Positions 27,578 to 37,306 of a stretch of DNA of 64,000 bases are shown here, in pieces (within the stretch, counting starts at the first letter, position 1; the number at the start of each line of letters is the position of its first letter). Source of the DNA: Peteryoungia ipomoeae (GTDB lineage: Bacteria > Pseudomonadota > Alphaproteobacteria > Rhizobiales > Rhizobiaceae); assembly GCF_004912165.1 (NCBI RefSeq), contig NZ_STGV01000003.1, forward strand, positions 372,001 through 436,000. The letters run 5' to 3'. The position numbers and the translations under genes are program-made. Below the pieces are notes generated by a model that was not told the DNA's origin, did no database searches, and saw only the letters and a list, made by a program, of their open reading frames with translations.

Positions 27578-29527
27578 TTACCTCTTGCCCTTCGGAGCGC
27601 CTCGGCCACCGGCGGGGCGACCGCCGGATCCACCACCAGGCTTGCCGCCAAACGACTTGCCGCCGGAAGGCCCACCGGAGCGACCGCCGGGCTTGCCGCC
27701 GAAGCTCTTGCCCCCGCCCGGCTTGCCGCCGAAGGATTTGCCACCCGGCTTGCCGCCGAAGGGCTTGCCCGCGGGGCGATCACCGGCTGGACGATCACCA
27801 AAGGACTTTTCGCCGAAGGAGCGGCCGCGCGGCTTGTCGCCAAAGGGCCTGTCGCCACGCGGCTTATCCCCATAAGGCCTGTCGCCGGCGGGACGCTCGC
27901 CACGAGGACGCTCCGAACGATCGTCGCGGGCCGGCCTGTCGCCGTATTCCTTGCGTGGGCCACGGTCACCAAAATCCTTGCGCGGCGCGCGTTCTGCACG
28001 GTCACCACCCTCGCGGCGCGGGCCGCGGTCGCCATCTTCGCGGCGTGGGCCACGGTCACCGAAGTCACGGCGGGGGCCGCGATCACCAAAATCCTTGCGT
28101 GGGCCGCGGTCATCCCCCTCGCGGCGCGAGCCGCGGTCACCGAAACCACCGCGCTTGTCGTCACGACCGCTCTTCTTGTCGGGACCGTCGGCGCGGATCC
28201 AATCGCCCTCTTCATCGCGGGCGCGGGTGATCTGCACTGTCGAGGTCGGGCGGTCGTCGTAGCGGCTTTCCGTCTTTGCGGCGCGCGGATCGGGCTTGCG
28301 GCGTGCGGCGGCAGCTGCCGCCTTCTCGCCGAGCGGCCGGGCGCCGGGCGCCATCCAGACATTGGCGGTGCGGCCCTTGGTATTGGCCGTAGCGCGCTTC
28401 GGCTTGTCGCCGAACTTGTCGCTGCCCTTGGCGGCATCGTCGCGGCGGGTGTCGAGCCGACCGAGCGCGCGCTCGCGCCGGTCACCCTTGTCGGACCAGT
28501 CCTTCTGCGGGGCACGCTTCTTGTCGGTCGGACGGTCATCGCGCGCCCATTCGGCCTTCGGCTCGCGGGCAGGCTTTTTCGCCGGCGCATCTTCCTCGTC
28601 GACCTCGGCCCCATGGCTGTAGATCGGCGCGTCGAAATTGGCCTTGGCATCCTCGATCAGGCGGGGCCCGAGCTGGTCACGCAGCATCCGGCCGCGCACT
28701 TCCACCACCTGAGCTTCCGGCAGGTCGCCCAGCTGGAAGGGGCCGTAGGAGATGCGGATCAGGCGGTTGACCTCGAGGCCGAGCGCGCCGAGCACGTTCT
28801 TGATCTCACGGTTCTTGCCTTCGCGAAGACCCATGGTGATCCAGACATTGTGGCCCTGCTTGCGGTCGAGCGTCGCGTCGATCGCGCCGTAGAGCACGCC
28901 GTCGACGGCAATGCCTTCCTTCAGCGCGTCCAGTGTCGGCTGGTCCACCTCGCCATGGGCGCGCACGCGGTAGCGGCGCAGCCAGCCGGTGGTCGGCAGT
29001 TCCAGCACGCGGGCGAGACCACCGTCATTGGTGAGCAGCAGCAGGCCCTCGGTGTTGATGTCGAGGCGGCCGATCGACATGACGCGCGGCAGGTCTTCCG
29101 GCAGGTTGTCGAACACCGTCGGGCGGCCTTCCGGATCGGAATTGGTCGTCACCAGACCGGCCGGCTTGTGGTAGAGCCAGAGGCGCGTGCGCTCGATGCC
29201 GCGGATCGGCTGGCCATCGACCTCGATTGTATCGGCAAGCGTGGCGTTCAGCACGGGGGTGTCGAGCACCTTGCCGTTGACCGAAACGCGGCCCTCCATG
29301 ATCATGCGCTCGATATCGCGCCGCGAGGCAACGCCTGCGCGCGCGAGCAGCTTGGAAATGCGCTCGGGCTTGACGGCCTCGCTGCCGGAAGGCGCTTCGG
29401 CCTTGGCGGCACGGGGTGCGCGGGCGGGCTTTTCGGCGAATTCCTCGCGCGGCTTGCGGGTTTGCGGCTTGCCGCCGCGGTCAGCGGGTTTGCCCGCCGG
29501 ACGCCTGGACTTGTCTTTGAATGTCAT
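27578..29527 (-). CDS. rluB: RluB-type 23S rRNA pseudouridine synthase with long Arg/Gly tail
   Basis: Isomerises a uridine in 23S rRNA (U2605-type site). Residues about 1-50 are basic and disordered; an S4 domain follows (about 52-98; RISKLLARAGVASRRDIERMI), then the synthase domain with the catalytic Asp in GRLDINTEGLLLLTNDG (about 140-156), ending near 290. The remaining 350 or so residues are low-complexity: DRGPR-type and GDRP repeats, then FGGKPGG repeats. Total length is 649 aa against about 290 for E. coli RluB. The start at 29527 has only a weak ribosome site. Confidence 0.92.
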   Translation of the reverse strand: MTFKDKSRRPAGKPADRGGKPQTRKPREEFAEKPARAPRAAKAEAPSGSEAVKPERISKLLARAGVASRRDIERMIMEGRVSVNGKVLDTPVLNATLADTIEVDGQPIRGIERTRLWLYHKPAGLVTTNSDPEGRPTVFDNLPEDLPRVMSIGRLDINTEGLLLLTNDGGLARVLELPTTGWLRRYRVRAHGEVDQPTLDALKEGIAVDGVLYGAIDATLDRKQGHNVWITMGLREGKNREIKNVLGALGLEVNRLIRISYGPFQLGDLPEAQVVEVRGRMLRDQLGPRLIEDAKANFDAPIYSHGAEVDEEDAPAKKPAREPKAEWARDDRPTDKKRAPQKDWSDKGDRRERALGRLDTRRDDAAKGSDKFGDKPKRATANTKGRTANVWMAPGARPLGEKAAAAAARRKPDPRAAKTESRYDDRPTSTVQITRARDEEGDWIRADGPDKKSGRDDKRGGFGDRGSRREGDDRGPRKDFGDRGPRRDFGDRGPRREDGDRGPRREGGDRAERAPRKDFGDRGPRKEYGDRPARDDRSERPRGERPAGDRPYGDKPRGDRPFGDKPRGRSFGEKSFGDRPAGDRPAGKPFGGKPGGKSFGGKPGGGKSFGGKPGGRSGGPSGGKSFGGKPGGGSGGRPAGGRGAPKGKR

Positions 29528-29596
29528 TTGCTGTTTGCCTGTCGTTTGGGCTGTCGTATCAGAGCGCGCGGTCCGGGTTAAGCGGAAAGTTGAGGC

Positions 29597-30049
29597 ATGC
29601 TGAAGACAAACGCCTTCATGGAGGCGGCTTTCGAAGAAGCGCGGGCGGCAGGTGAACGCGGCGAGGTGCCGATCGGCGCGGTGATCGTGCATGGAAACGA
29701 GATCATTTCACGAGCGGGAAACGAAACGCGGGCACTCAACGACGTCTCCGCCCATGCCGAAGTGCTGGCCATCAGGCGTGCAGCTCAGGTGCTTTCCGAT
29801 GAACGGCTCATCGATGCAGACCTCTATGTGACGCTCGAACCCTGCACCATGTGCGCCGCCGCGATATCCTTCGCGCGCATCCGCCGGCTCTACTACGCGG
29901 CGCGCGATGCCAAAGGCGGGGCCGTTGAAAGCGGCGTACGCTTCTATACGCAACCCACCTGCCATCACGCCCCGGAGGTCTATTCCGGGATTCGCGAGAC
30001 GGAAGCCGCCGACATGCTGCGCGACTTCTTCCGCGAAAAACGGGACTAG
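29597..30049 (+). CDS. tadA: tRNA adenosine(34) deaminase TadA
   Basis: Makes inosine at the wobble position of tRNA-Arg(ACG). The zinc/deaminase motif HAEVLAIRRA (His and catalytic Glu, about residue 54) and PCTMCAAAI (two Cys, about residue 84) are present; 150 aa is the normal length. It is divergent from rluB, and only 69 bases separate the starts, which must hold both promoters. Confidence 0.95.
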   Translation: MLKTNAFMEAAFEEARAAGERGEVPIGAVIVHGNEIISRAGNETRALNDVSAHAEVLAIRRAAQVLSDERLIDADLYVTLEPCTMCAAAISFARIRRLYYAARDAKGGAVESGVRFYTQPTCHHAPEVYSGIRETEAADMLRDFFREKRD

Positions 30050-30052
30050 AGA

Positions 30053-30541
30053 TCAGTTTGCGGCGCCTTCGGCAAAGGCCTTGAGCTTTTCGCCCGTCAA
30101 ACGGTAGCGGATCCATTCCGTTTGCGGCTCGGCGCCAACGGCGTCATAGACCCGGATCGCCGGCTCGTTCCAGTCGAGGACGCTCCATTCGAAACGGCCG
30201 CAGCCGCGCTCGACCGCAAGCTTTGCCAGATGGCGCAAAAGCAGCTTGCCGGCGCCGCCGCCGCGATGATCCGGCGCGACGTAGAGATCCTCGAGATAGA
30301 GACCGTTCTTCGCCTGCCATGTGGAATAGCTCATGAACCAGACGGCGAACCCCGCAGGCACCCCGTCATGCTCGAGAATGGCCGCCTCGGTGACGGAACC
30401 CGGTCCGAAGATCGAGGACAGGATCGTCTCCTCCGTCGCCTCGACCTCATGTCCTGCCTTCTCATAGACGGCAAGTTCGGTGATGAAGCCGAGAATGGTG
30501 CCGGCATCGGCTGGTGTTGCGGGGCGGATGGAAAAGGCCAT
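30053..30541 (-). CDS. GNAT family N-acetyltransferase
   Basis: Acetyl-CoA-dependent acetyltransferase of 162 aa. The acetyl-CoA site APDHRGGGAGKLLLRHLAK follows LYLEDLYV, and WSVLDWNEPAIRVYDAVGA gives motif B. The FxIRPAxxxDAxxILxxIxELAxYE start and the LEDLYV/WNEPA features resemble the spermidine/spermine (SSAT/SAT2-like) branch, so an amine substrate is possible. The ATG at 30541 is preferred to one five codons upstream. It converges on tadA with three bases between stop codons. Confidence 0.85.
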   Translation of the reverse strand: MAFSIRPATPADAGTILGFITELAVYEKAGHEVEATEETILSSIFGPGSVTEAAILEHDGVPAGFAVWFMSYSTWQAKNGLYLEDLYVAPDHRGGGAGKLLLRHLAKLAVERGCGRFEWSVLDWNEPAIRVYDAVGAEPQTEWIRYRLTGEKLKAFAEGAAN

Positions 30542-30555
30542 GGACAATCCTTGCA

Positions 30556-30585
30556 AAGAAAAAGGCAGGGCGTTTCCGCCCTGCC
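30556..30585 (-). terminator. Terminator of the lipoprotein gene
   Basis: A nine-base perfect stem (30564-30572 with 30577-30585) has a TTTC loop. On the minus strand it is followed by TTTTTCTTT. It lies 24 bases after the lipoprotein stop codon and just before the GNAT gene, insulating the two. Confidence 0.85.
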
Positions 30586-30609
30586 CTCACACTGTCGAGC
30601 GGCTGCAGC

Positions 30610-31242
30610 TTATTGAAAGGGCTGCCACCAAGAATTGTTCTGCTGCGCAGATTTGGCTGCCTTCTTGCGGCGCTTTTCCTTGACCGCTTCCGGCTCGCCG
30701 AGATCGTCCACCGAGACATCAGCCGTCTGGCGATACTCGGCCGGCGGATCGGAGAGGAGGCGACGTTGATCGAGATAGGCGCCCTTCTGCAGCTGGCGCG
30801 CCTCTCGGAAGGCCTGCCACTTCTGGGTTTCCGTCATTGTGCCGGCCGTGCCGTAACCGGCGAGCAGTGGCGAGCGATAGCGCGGGTTGTCGGCATTGGC
30901 ATCGGCCTCTGCGACCAGACGCTCGCGCGCCTCTTCCGGCGATTCCACCCATTCCGGATTATTTTCGCGGTTGGCGACGGAAGCCTGCGGCTGTACCAGC
31001 GCTGCCGTCTGCGTTCCGCCCGGGGGCAGGACGAGATCGGGACGCGGATTGTACTTCGTGCCCTTGTTGGCGGGTTCCTTGGGCGCCAGCGAGACGGCCG
31101 AGCCGACGTCATCGACCAGCTGCTCCATCGCCGTCTTGTCAGTGCCGTAGGTCGGGCTGCCGACGCAGCCGGAAAGGCCGGTGGTGACCGCAAAAAGGCC
31201 GGCCAAGCCGACGCCAACCCTGAACAGATATGCCGAATTCAT
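30610..31242 (-). CDS. Predicted lipoprotein of unknown function
   Basis: The 210-aa protein has a type II signal peptide with lipobox LSGC, Cys26 being the expected lipid-modified residue, so it is probably anchored in the envelope. The mature part is hydrophilic and Glu/Arg/Pro-rich with no motif I recognise (RQLQKGAYLDQRRLL near 150-165), ending in a lysine-rich stretch and WWQPFQ. It is downstream of ileS on the same strand with a 137-base gap. Confidence 0.7.
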   Translation of the reverse strand: MNSAYLFRVGVGLAGLFAVTTGLSGCVGSPTYGTDKTAMEQLVDDVGSAVSLAPKEPANKGTKYNPRPDLVLPPGGTQTAALVQPQASVANRENNPEWVESPEEARERLVAEADANADNPRYRSPLLAGYGTAGTMTETQKWQAFREARQLQKGAYLDQRRLLSDPPAEYRQTADVSVDDLGEPEAVKEKRRKKAAKSAQQNNSWWQPFQ

Positions 31243-31379
31243 GAATGCCTACCAGCCTCGCCGCATAACCTTGGTCGTGCCGAATGTGATGTCTTCCACC
31301 CGTGCGGGCAGAATTCGGCCAATTTCAGGCAGTTTTACCGGATGGCGGACAAAAGCGCAAACCATCCGGTAACTTTTCC

Positions 31380-34292
31380 TCATTTCAGCGCAGCAAGCTC
31401 TCGCAGCGCCTGCGCATCGCGGGCCGAAACATCGGGATAGTCCGGATCCGAGCCGACGTCCCGGGTGATTTTCCAGGAGCGGGCACATTTCTGGCCTTCG
31501 GCGAGCTTCGGCTCGACCGCGACCTTGGTGCCATCGTCGAGGCGGAAGGCTTCCGCCGGGCCTTCGCCTGCAACCACCTTAATATCGGAAGTGATGCAGA
31601 TCTCGGCGAAGTCGAGACCTTCAAGCGCCTTGATCAGGTCGCTATCGGCAATGTGGACGACCGGGGCTGCTTCCAGCGAGGAGCCGATGCGCTTTTCCTT
31701 GCGCTCGACTTCCAGCGCGCCGGTGACGGCACGGCGGACCGTACGCACGGCCTTCCACTTTTCGGCCACCGCCTCGTTCGACCAGTCGACCGGGATTTCC
31801 GGGAACTGTTCGAGGTGGACGGATTCCGCCGAGGGATCACGCGAGAGCCATGCCTCTTCGGTGGTAAACGGCATCATCGGCGCAAACCACAGGACCAGGC
31901 AATCGAACAGCTTGCGGATGACGAAGAGGGCCGAGCGGCGCTTCAGGCTTGACGGAGCGTCGCAATAGAGCGTGTCCTTGCGGATGTCGAAGTAGAAGGC
32001 CGAGAGTTCGACATTGGCGAAATCGCTGAGAGCGCGGACGATGCGCTTGAAGTCGAATTCGTCGTAGCCCTTGCGCACGATCTGGTCGAGTTCGGCGAGC
32101 CGATGCAGCATCAGCTTTTCGAGTTCCGGCAGATCGGCATAGGCGATCTCGTCGCCATGGTCATGGGCGAGCGTGCCGAGCATCCAGCGGACGGTGTTGC
32201 GGATCTTGCGGTAGGCGTCGATATTGGTCTGGATGATCGTCTTGCCGAGACGCTGGTCTTCCCAGTAGTCGGTGTTCATGACCCAGAGACGCAGGATATC
32301 GGCGCCCGATTCCTTCATCACGTCCTGCGGCGTCACCGTATTGCCGAGCGACTTCGACATCTTGCGGCCGTCTTCGGCCATGGTGAAGCCGTGGGTGACG
32401 ACGGCATTGTAAGGCGCACGGCCGCGCGTTGCGCAGCTTTCGAGGAGCGAGGAATGGAACCAGCCGCGATGCTGATCGGAGCCTTCGAGATAGACGTCGG
32501 CCGGCCATTTCAGATCCGGGCGGTCTTCCAGCGTGAAGGTGTGGGTGGAGCCACTGTCGAACCAGACATCGAGGATGTCGGTCACCATTTGCCAGCGCTC
32601 ACCGTCATGCTCGGAACCGAGGAAGCGCTCCTTGGCACCTTCCGCGAACCAGGCATCGGCGCCCTCCTTCTCGAACGCCGCGAGGATGCGGGCGTTGACC
32701 GCCTCATCCTTCAACACATTGCCTTCGGCATCGGCGAAGACGCAGATCGGCACGCCCCAGGCGCGCTGACGCGACAGCACCCAGTCCGGACGCTGCTCGA
32801 TCATGGCGCGAAGACGGTTCTGGCCGCCAGCGGGCACAAAGCGGGTCTCATCGATCGCCGACAGAGCGCGGCTGCGCAGCGTCGTGCCGTCGCCGAGTTC
32901 CTTGTCCATATAGACGAACCACTGCGGCGTGTTGCGGAAGATGACCGGCTTCTTGGAGCGCCAGGAATGCGGATAGTCATGCTTGATGCGGCCACGGGCG
33001 AAGAGATTGTTGGCTGCGATCAGGGCCTCGATGACGCGCTTGTTGGCGTCGCCCTTCTTGCCGTTGTCGTCGAGCACGCGGGCAGCGCCGCCTTCAGCCG
33101 AGGGCCCGAAACCGGGTGCGTCTTCGGTGTAGAAGCCGGCATCATCGACCGGGAACGGGATCTTGGTATCGATGCCGCGGGCGTCCAGCGCCTTGGCATG
33201 CCCCATCCAGGCGTCGAAGTCTTCGCGACCGTGCGATGGCGCGGTGTGGACGAAGCCGGTACCGGCGTCGTCGGTGACGTGGTCGCCGTCGAGCATCGGG
33301 ACGGCGAAGGTGTAGCCGAGCGAAGCCAGCGGATGGGCGCAGGTGATCGCACCGAGTTCGGCACCGGTCACGTCGCGGACGAGCTTGAAGGTCACCTTGG
33401 CCTTGGTTGCGGTATCTTCGGCCAGACGCTTGGCGAAGATCAGCTTTTCGCCTGGCTGCGGGCCGAAATCGTTCGTGGCTTCGGTAATCTCATAGAGGCC
33501 GTATTCGATCTTGGACGAGTAGGAGATCGCGCGGTTACCCGGGATGGTCCACGGGGTGGTGGTCCAGATGACGACGGCAGCCGACTTCAGATCGGCGGCG
33601 CCCTCGACCACCGGGAACTTCACCCAGATCGTGTCGCTCTCGACCTCGGCATATTCCACCTCAGCCTCAGCCAGCGCCGTGCGCTCGACGACCGACCACA
33701 TGATCGGCTTGGAGCCGCGATAGAGCTGGCCGGACATGGCGATCTTCAGGAGTTCGCCGGCGATGCGGGCTTCCGAATGGAAGGCCATGGTCGTGTAAGG
33801 ATTGTCGAAATCGCCCTCGATGCCGAGGCGGCGGAATTCGTCCGACTGGATGTTGATCCAGCCTTGCGCGAAGTCGCGGCATTCGCGGCGGAATTCGTTG
33901 ACCGGGACCTCGTTCTTGTCCTTGCCCTTTTCGCGATATTTTTCCTCGATCTTCCACTCGATCGGCAGGCCGTGGCAATCCCAGCCGGGCACGTAGTTGG
34001 CATCAAAGCCGCGCATCTGGAAGGAGCGGGTGATGACGTCCTTCAGCACCTTGTTCAGCGCATGGCCGATATGGATGTTGCCGTTGGCGTAAGGCGGGCC
34101 ATCATGCAGGACGAATTTTTCGCGGCCGGCGGCGGAGGCGCGCAGGCGCTTGTAGAGCCCCATTTCCTTCCACTTCGCCGCCATTTCCGGCTCCTTCTGC
34201 GGCAGGCCTGCGCGCATCGGGAATTCGGTCTCGGGCAGATAGAGGGTCTTGGAATAATCGAGCTTTTCGGTGGTCTCAGTGCTATCGGTCAT
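31380..34292 (-). CDS. ileS: Isoleucyl-tRNA synthetase
   Basis: Class I synthetase charging tRNA-Ile, with editing of misactivated valine. At 970 aa it contains the HIGH motif ([11 protein letters not shown], about residue 65), the KMSKS motif ([10 protein letters not shown], about 645), the [11 protein letters not shown] editing-domain segment and an anticodon-binding C-terminus. The zinc site at the C-terminus is reduced to KCARSW with no second CxxC. The start at 34292 ([20 protein letters not shown]) fits the family. Confidence 0.97.
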   Translation of the reverse strand: MTDSTETTEKLDYSKTLYLPETEFPMRAGLPQKEPEMAAKWKEMGLYKRLRASAAGREKFVLHDGPPYANGNIHIGHALNKVLKDVITRSFQMRGFDANYVPGWDCHGLPIEWKIEEKYREKGKDKNEVPVNEFRRECRDFAQGWINIQSDEFRRLGIEGDFDNPYTTMAFHSEARIAGELLKIAMSGQLYRGSKPIMWSVVERTALAEAEVEYAEVESDTIWVKFPVVEGAADLKSAAVVIWTTTPWTIPGNRAISYSSKIEYGLYEITEATNDFGPQPGEKLIFAKRLAEDTATKAKVTFKLVRDVTGAELGAITCAHPLASLGYTFAVPMLDGDHVTDDAGTGFVHTAPSHGREDFDAWMGHAKALDARGIDTKIPFPVDDAGFYTEDAPGFGPSAEGGAARVLDDNGKKGDANKRVIEALIAANNLFARGRIKHDYPHSWRSKKPVIFRNTPQWFVYMDKELGDGTTLRSRALSAIDETRFVPAGGQNRLRAMIEQRPDWVLSRQRAWGVPICVFADAEGNVLKDEAVNARILAAFEKEGADAWFAEGAKERFLGSEHDGERWQMVTDILDVWFDSGSTHTFTLEDRPDLKWPADVYLEGSDQHRGWFHSSLLESCATRGRAPYNAVVTHGFTMAEDGRKMSKSLGNTVTPQDVMKESGADILRLWVMNTDYWEDQRLGKTIIQTNIDAYRKIRNTVRWMLGTLAHDHGDEIAYADLPELEKLMLHRLAELDQIVRKGYDEFDFKRIVRALSDFANVELSAFYFDIRKDTLYCDAPSSLKRRSALFVIRKLFDCLVLWFAPMMPFTTEEAWLSRDPSAESVHLEQFPEIPVDWSNEAVAEKWKAVRTVRRAVTGALEVERKEKRIGSSLEAAPVVHIADSDLIKALEGLDFAEICITSDIKVVAGEGPAEAFRLDDGTKVAVEPKLAEGQKCARSWKITRDVGSDPDYPDVSARDAQALRELAALK

Positions 34293-34598
34293 GGAGCCTT
34301 GCAATCGTCTCTGGCGCGTCTGCCGCGCATGCGAACGGGATATCGGAATGAGTGGTGGCGCTTGAGAAGCGCCGAAAACCCGGACCCTCCGGCAGCAGTC
34401 ACTGCGCGCGGAAGGCCGGGCCAATAATTCGCAGGTCTATCATCAAGCGACGATATCGGGTCATGGTGGCGGTTGTTTAAGAGGTTTTCGCGGCAAAAGG
34501 AAGAGGCAAGATGCCCGCCGATGGACAGGCCGCGATGTCGTGCTAGACTGCGTGCATACCCTCATATCTATCCGCCATCACGTATGGAAGGAAGCATT
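34293..34598. other. 306-bp gap, ileS upstream region
   Basis: No gene is seen. It should contain the ileS promoter on the minus strand and that of the small plus-strand ORF starting at 34599. I do not recognise strong consensus boxes or any leader RNA. Confidence 0.4.
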
Positions 34599-34781
34599 GT
34601 GACACGCAAAGCGCTTCAGAAGATCGAGGAGAGTTACCTCCAGTTCCTTGAAAACAAGGTGTCCGAGGGACGCGCCGACCTTGCCGCCGGTAAAGTGGTT
34701 TCGGCGGAAGAGACCGAACGGCTGTTTTCCGCGCGGCGGCAAATAGCATTGAAACAGTGGCAACCATCCCAGGCAAACTAG
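34599..34781 (+). CDS. Small antitoxin-like protein, orphan
   Basis: Sixty-residue ORF starting at a GTG five bases after GAAGGAAG; an ATG at 34584 is a second choice. The stretch GRADLAAGKVVSAEETERLFSARRQ resembles the C-terminal toxin-binding tail of some antitoxins (a DIxAGRxVSxEE pattern), but there is no DNA-binding fold that I can see and no toxin beside it. It may be a decayed antitoxin or an unrelated small protein. Confidence 0.5.
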   Translation: MTRKALQKIEESYLQFLENKVSEGRADLAAGKVVSAEETERLFSARRQIALKQWQPSQAN

Positions 34782-34849
34782 GTGTTCGGCACTCAGCCCT
34801 TGGCTATGCCGTCGCGCCAGCACTGCCGCGACCCTATCTCCGTAATGCA

Positions 34850-35002
34850 CCCCCCTCTGTCCTGCCGGACATCTCCCCCACATGGGGGGAGAGCGGATCA
34901 TCGCATACGCTGTCTCCATTTACGGGCTTGCTTTCTGGAGGGCGCCGGCCACGCGCTGGTCTCCCCCCTCGTGGGGGAGATGTCCGGCAGGACAGAGGGG
35001 GG
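34850..35002. repeat. RIME-like palindromic mosaic repeat, copy 1
   Basis: A 153-bp element with perfect 32-bp inverted arms (34850-34881 and 34971-35002), each reading CCCCCCTCTGTCCTGCCGGA and on through CATCTCCCCCAC. The inner part is not palindromic. It matches in layout and arm sequence the other three copies in this window and the published description of rhizobial intergenic mosaic elements (RIME). Confidence 0.85.
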
Positions 35003-35047
35003 CAAGCAATCGAAAAGGCAAGTGGTTCGGCGCGGGGCTAAGACCAT

Positions 35048-35275
35048 TCAGCCCTTGTCGGCTTCAACAGCTGCCCGCAGCGCGTCGTTGATGCGGTCCT
35101 GCCAGCCGGGGCCGTCTGCCTGGAAATGCTCCAGCACGGCACTGTCGATGCGCAGCGAGACGAGTTCCTTGGCCTCAGGCGCCGCGCGGCGCTCGATGGC
35201 GGGGGCGGCGGGTTTGGGTGCCGGGCGGAACAGGGCTTCGGCGGCATCCTTGGGATTGGTCGGGCGGCGGGCCAT
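35048..35275 (-). CDS. BrnA-like antitoxin family protein, orphan
   Basis: The 75-aa protein ends in a BrnA-type ribbon-helix-helix: VSLRIDSAVLEHFQADGPGWQDRINDALRAAVE (39-71 region), preceded by a disordered Pro/Ala segment. In BrnTA modules the toxin gene brnT sits immediately upstream; here the upstream neighbour on this strand is ribF-side DNA with no toxin ORF, so it is an orphan. It may serve as a stand-alone DNA-binding regulator. Confidence 0.75.
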   Translation of the reverse strand: MARRPTNPKDAAEALFRPAPKPAAPAIERRAAPEAKELVSLRIDSAVLEHFQADGPGWQDRINDALRAAVEADKG

Positions 35276-35367
35276 GGGCGCGGGCTTCCTGTTGTCTGGC
35301 CGGGCTTGCCGGTCCTGGTTTCAGTCGGAAATCTATCAGGGCTGCCGGACCGACCGGCACCTGCCCG

Positions 35368-36348
35368 TCAGAAGGCGATCTTTTCGTCCAGCGCGCCGAT
35401 TGGCTTGACGCCGGTCAGAAGTGCACGTGCCTCCGCCTCGTCCTTGCGGATCTGGGCAACCAGCGGCTCGAGGCCCGCAAACTTCCATTCGTCGCGCAGG
35501 TGGCCGAAGAAGGAAACCGAGCAGATCTCGCCATAGAGATCGCCGGAGAAATCGAAGACGAAGGTTTCGAGCCAGGGATCCCCGTGGTCGGTCACTGTCG
35601 GACGATAGCCGAAACTTGCGACACCATCACGAATGATGCCATCGGCGCGGCGGAAGCGCACGGCATAGATGCCGGGCCTCAGCGTCGCTTCCGGCGGCAA
35701 GTGCATGTTGGCCGTGGGGAAGCCCAGCGTGCGGCCGAGTTGCTTTCCCTTCATCACCTCGGCCTCGACCGTGAAGCGATAGCCGAGCAGGCCCGCCGCC
35801 TGGGCGACATCGCCCTCGGCAAGCAGGGCGCGGATGCGGCTCGACGAGATCACCTCGGCGCCTTCGTCACGGAAGGCATCGACGAGGGTGACCCCGAAAT
35901 CGTGCCGGCTGCCAGCCTCCATCAGGAAGGCCGGGCCTCCCTCACGACCCTTGCCGAAGTGAAAATCGAAGCCGGTGACAACTTCCTTGGCGCCGAGCCA
36001 GTCAACGAGGATGGCGCGGACGAAATCATCGGCTGAGCGCTGTGAAAATTCGCGATCGAAGGGGTATTCGATGACGGACTGGAAGCCCATGGCCTCCAGG
36101 ATCCGGGCGCGGATCGGTGGCGGGGTCAGGCGGAACACGGGCTGATCCGGATTGAAGACGGAGCGCGGATGCGGCTCGAAGGTCAGCACAAGTGCCGGCA
36201 CACCAAGGGCTTCCGCCCGCTCCAGCGCCCGGCTCAACACCGCCTGGTGGCCGCGATGCACACCGTCGAAATTGCCGATCGCCACCACGCCGCCGCGCAG
36301 CGCGGCCGGCAGGGGTTCCCTCTTCTCGTTGCGGTGGAAAACCGTCAT
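35368..36348 (-). CDS. ribF: Bifunctional riboflavin kinase/FAD synthetase
   Basis: Converts riboflavin to FMN and then FAD. The adenylyltransferase half begins with AIGNFDGVHRGHQAVL (about residue 25), and the riboflavin-kinase half has GRTLGFPTANMHLP and VASFGYRPT near 215-260. Length is 326 aa. I start at the ATG at 36348 (MTVFHRN), as the extra N-terminal 16 residues of a longer reading overlap the HAD gene upstream. No FMN riboswitch is visible. Confidence 0.95.
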   Translation of the reverse strand: MTVFHRNEKREPLPAALRGGVVAIGNFDGVHRGHQAVLSRALERAEALGVPALVLTFEPHPRSVFNPDQPVFRLTPPPIRARILEAMGFQSVIEYPFDREFSQRSADDFVRAILVDWLGAKEVVTGFDFHFGKGREGGPAFLMEAGSRHDFGVTLVDAFRDEGAEVISSSRIRALLAEGDVAQAAGLLGYRFTVEAEVMKGKQLGRTLGFPTANMHLPPEATLRPGIYAVRFRRADGIIRDGVASFGYRPTVTDHGDPWLETFVFDFSGDLYGEICSVSFFGHLRDEWKFAGLEPLVAQIRKDEAEARALLTGVKPIGALDEKIAF

Positions 36349-36361
36349 GTTTGCCGTCGCC

Positions 36362-37210
36362 TCACGCCAGCCGGTGCATCCAGTATTGCGGCGCAACCTT
36401 CTCCTTGTCGAGGAAGAGATGAAGCTGCGCCTCGTCGGTCACGCCGGCCGTCGCATATTCGGCCGCGTGAATGCCGCCGGAAATATAGAGAAGGTCGAGA
36501 CCGGCATCGACGGCGCCCTTGACGTCGGTCGGCATGCCGTCGCCTATGGCGAGAACGCGGACCTTGTCAAAATCTCCGCGCGCCTCGCGGGCCGCGGCAA
36601 GTGTCGCCTCATAGATCGGCTTGTGCGGCTTGCCGGCAATGCGGGTCTCGCCGCCGAGCGTGTCATAGAGAGCGGCGACGGCACCGGCGCAGGGGATGAT
36701 GCGATGGCCGCGCTCGACCACCAGATCCGGATTGGCGCAGATCAGCGGTACTTTGCGCGCGACAAAGGCGGTGAGCATGTCGCGATAATCTTCCGGGGTC
36801 TCGACTTCGTCGTCAAAGAAGCCGGTGCAGACGACGCAATCGGCATCTTCTGCCGAAACCACCGTTACATCGAGGCCGTCGAACAGCGGCATGTCGCGCT
36901 CGGGGCCGAGCAGGAAGACCTTTTTCGGGCCGGCGGCAATCAGCGTGCGGGTCACGTCGCCTGATGTGACGATCCGGTCATAGGCGGTGTCGGGCACGCC
37001 GATGGCGCGCAGCTGCGGGATGACGCCGATGGCCGGACGCGGCGAGTTGGTAATCAGCACCACCGTCAGCCCCTTTTCGCGGGCCGCCGTCAGCGCTTCA
37101 CCGGCCAGCGGGAAGGCGTCAATGCCGTTGTGCAGCACGCCCCAGACGTCACACAGGATGACGTCGTAAGCGTCCGTCACGTCGCCAAGGGTCGTTATGC
37201 TGCGGGCCAT
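36362..37210 (-). CDS. HAD-IIA family hydrolase (TIGR01459 type)
   Basis: Cytosolic phosphatase of 282 aa. Motif I reads DVILCDVWGVLHNG (about residue 16), motif II has LITNSPRP, and the C-terminal LAIGDGMPTDVKGAVDAGLDLLYISGG is HAD motif IV. This domain order (HAD-IIA cap, NagD-like) and the GVLHNG loop mark the TIGR01459 subgroup of alphaproteobacteria. It starts 13 bases before the ribF start on the same strand, so they are likely co-transcribed. Substrate unknown. Confidence 0.87.
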   Translation of the reverse strand: MARSITTLGDVTDAYDVILCDVWGVLHNGIDAFPLAGEALTAAREKGLTVVLITNSPRPAIGVIPQLRAIGVPDTAYDRIVTSGDVTRTLIAAGPKKVFLLGPERDMPLFDGLDVTVVSAEDADCVVCTGFFDDEVETPEDYRDMLTAFVARKVPLICANPDLVVERGHRIIPCAGAVAALYDTLGGETRIAGKPHKPIYEATLAAAREARGDFDKVRVLAIGDGMPTDVKGAVDAGLDLLYISGGIHAAEYATAGVTDEAQLHLFLDKEKVAPQYWMHRLA

Positions 37211-37306
37211 CTTCATTCCTGACTGCTCTATTGATGTCCGCTGACATGGCAAAGGTTTCCCCCCAAGGCAAGGGGCGAGGCCGAGACGGGCCGAATTTCG
37301 GCCCTC

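Noticed and set aside
27590..28240. Repeated short units resembling a CRISPR or tandem array
   Set aside because: The periodicity comes from the in-frame Arg/Gly repeats coded by the rluB tail; units are unequal, lack conserved spacers and are within the reading frame.
26888..29581. 897-aa reading frame opposite rsmD and rluB
   Set aside because: The text is low-complexity Ala/Gly/Arg produced by reading the repeat tail backwards. The minus-strand genes carry clear catalytic motifs.
32103..34427. 774-aa reading frame opposite ileS
   Set aside because: GC-rich codon shadow. ileS has HIGH and KMSKS motifs on the other strand.
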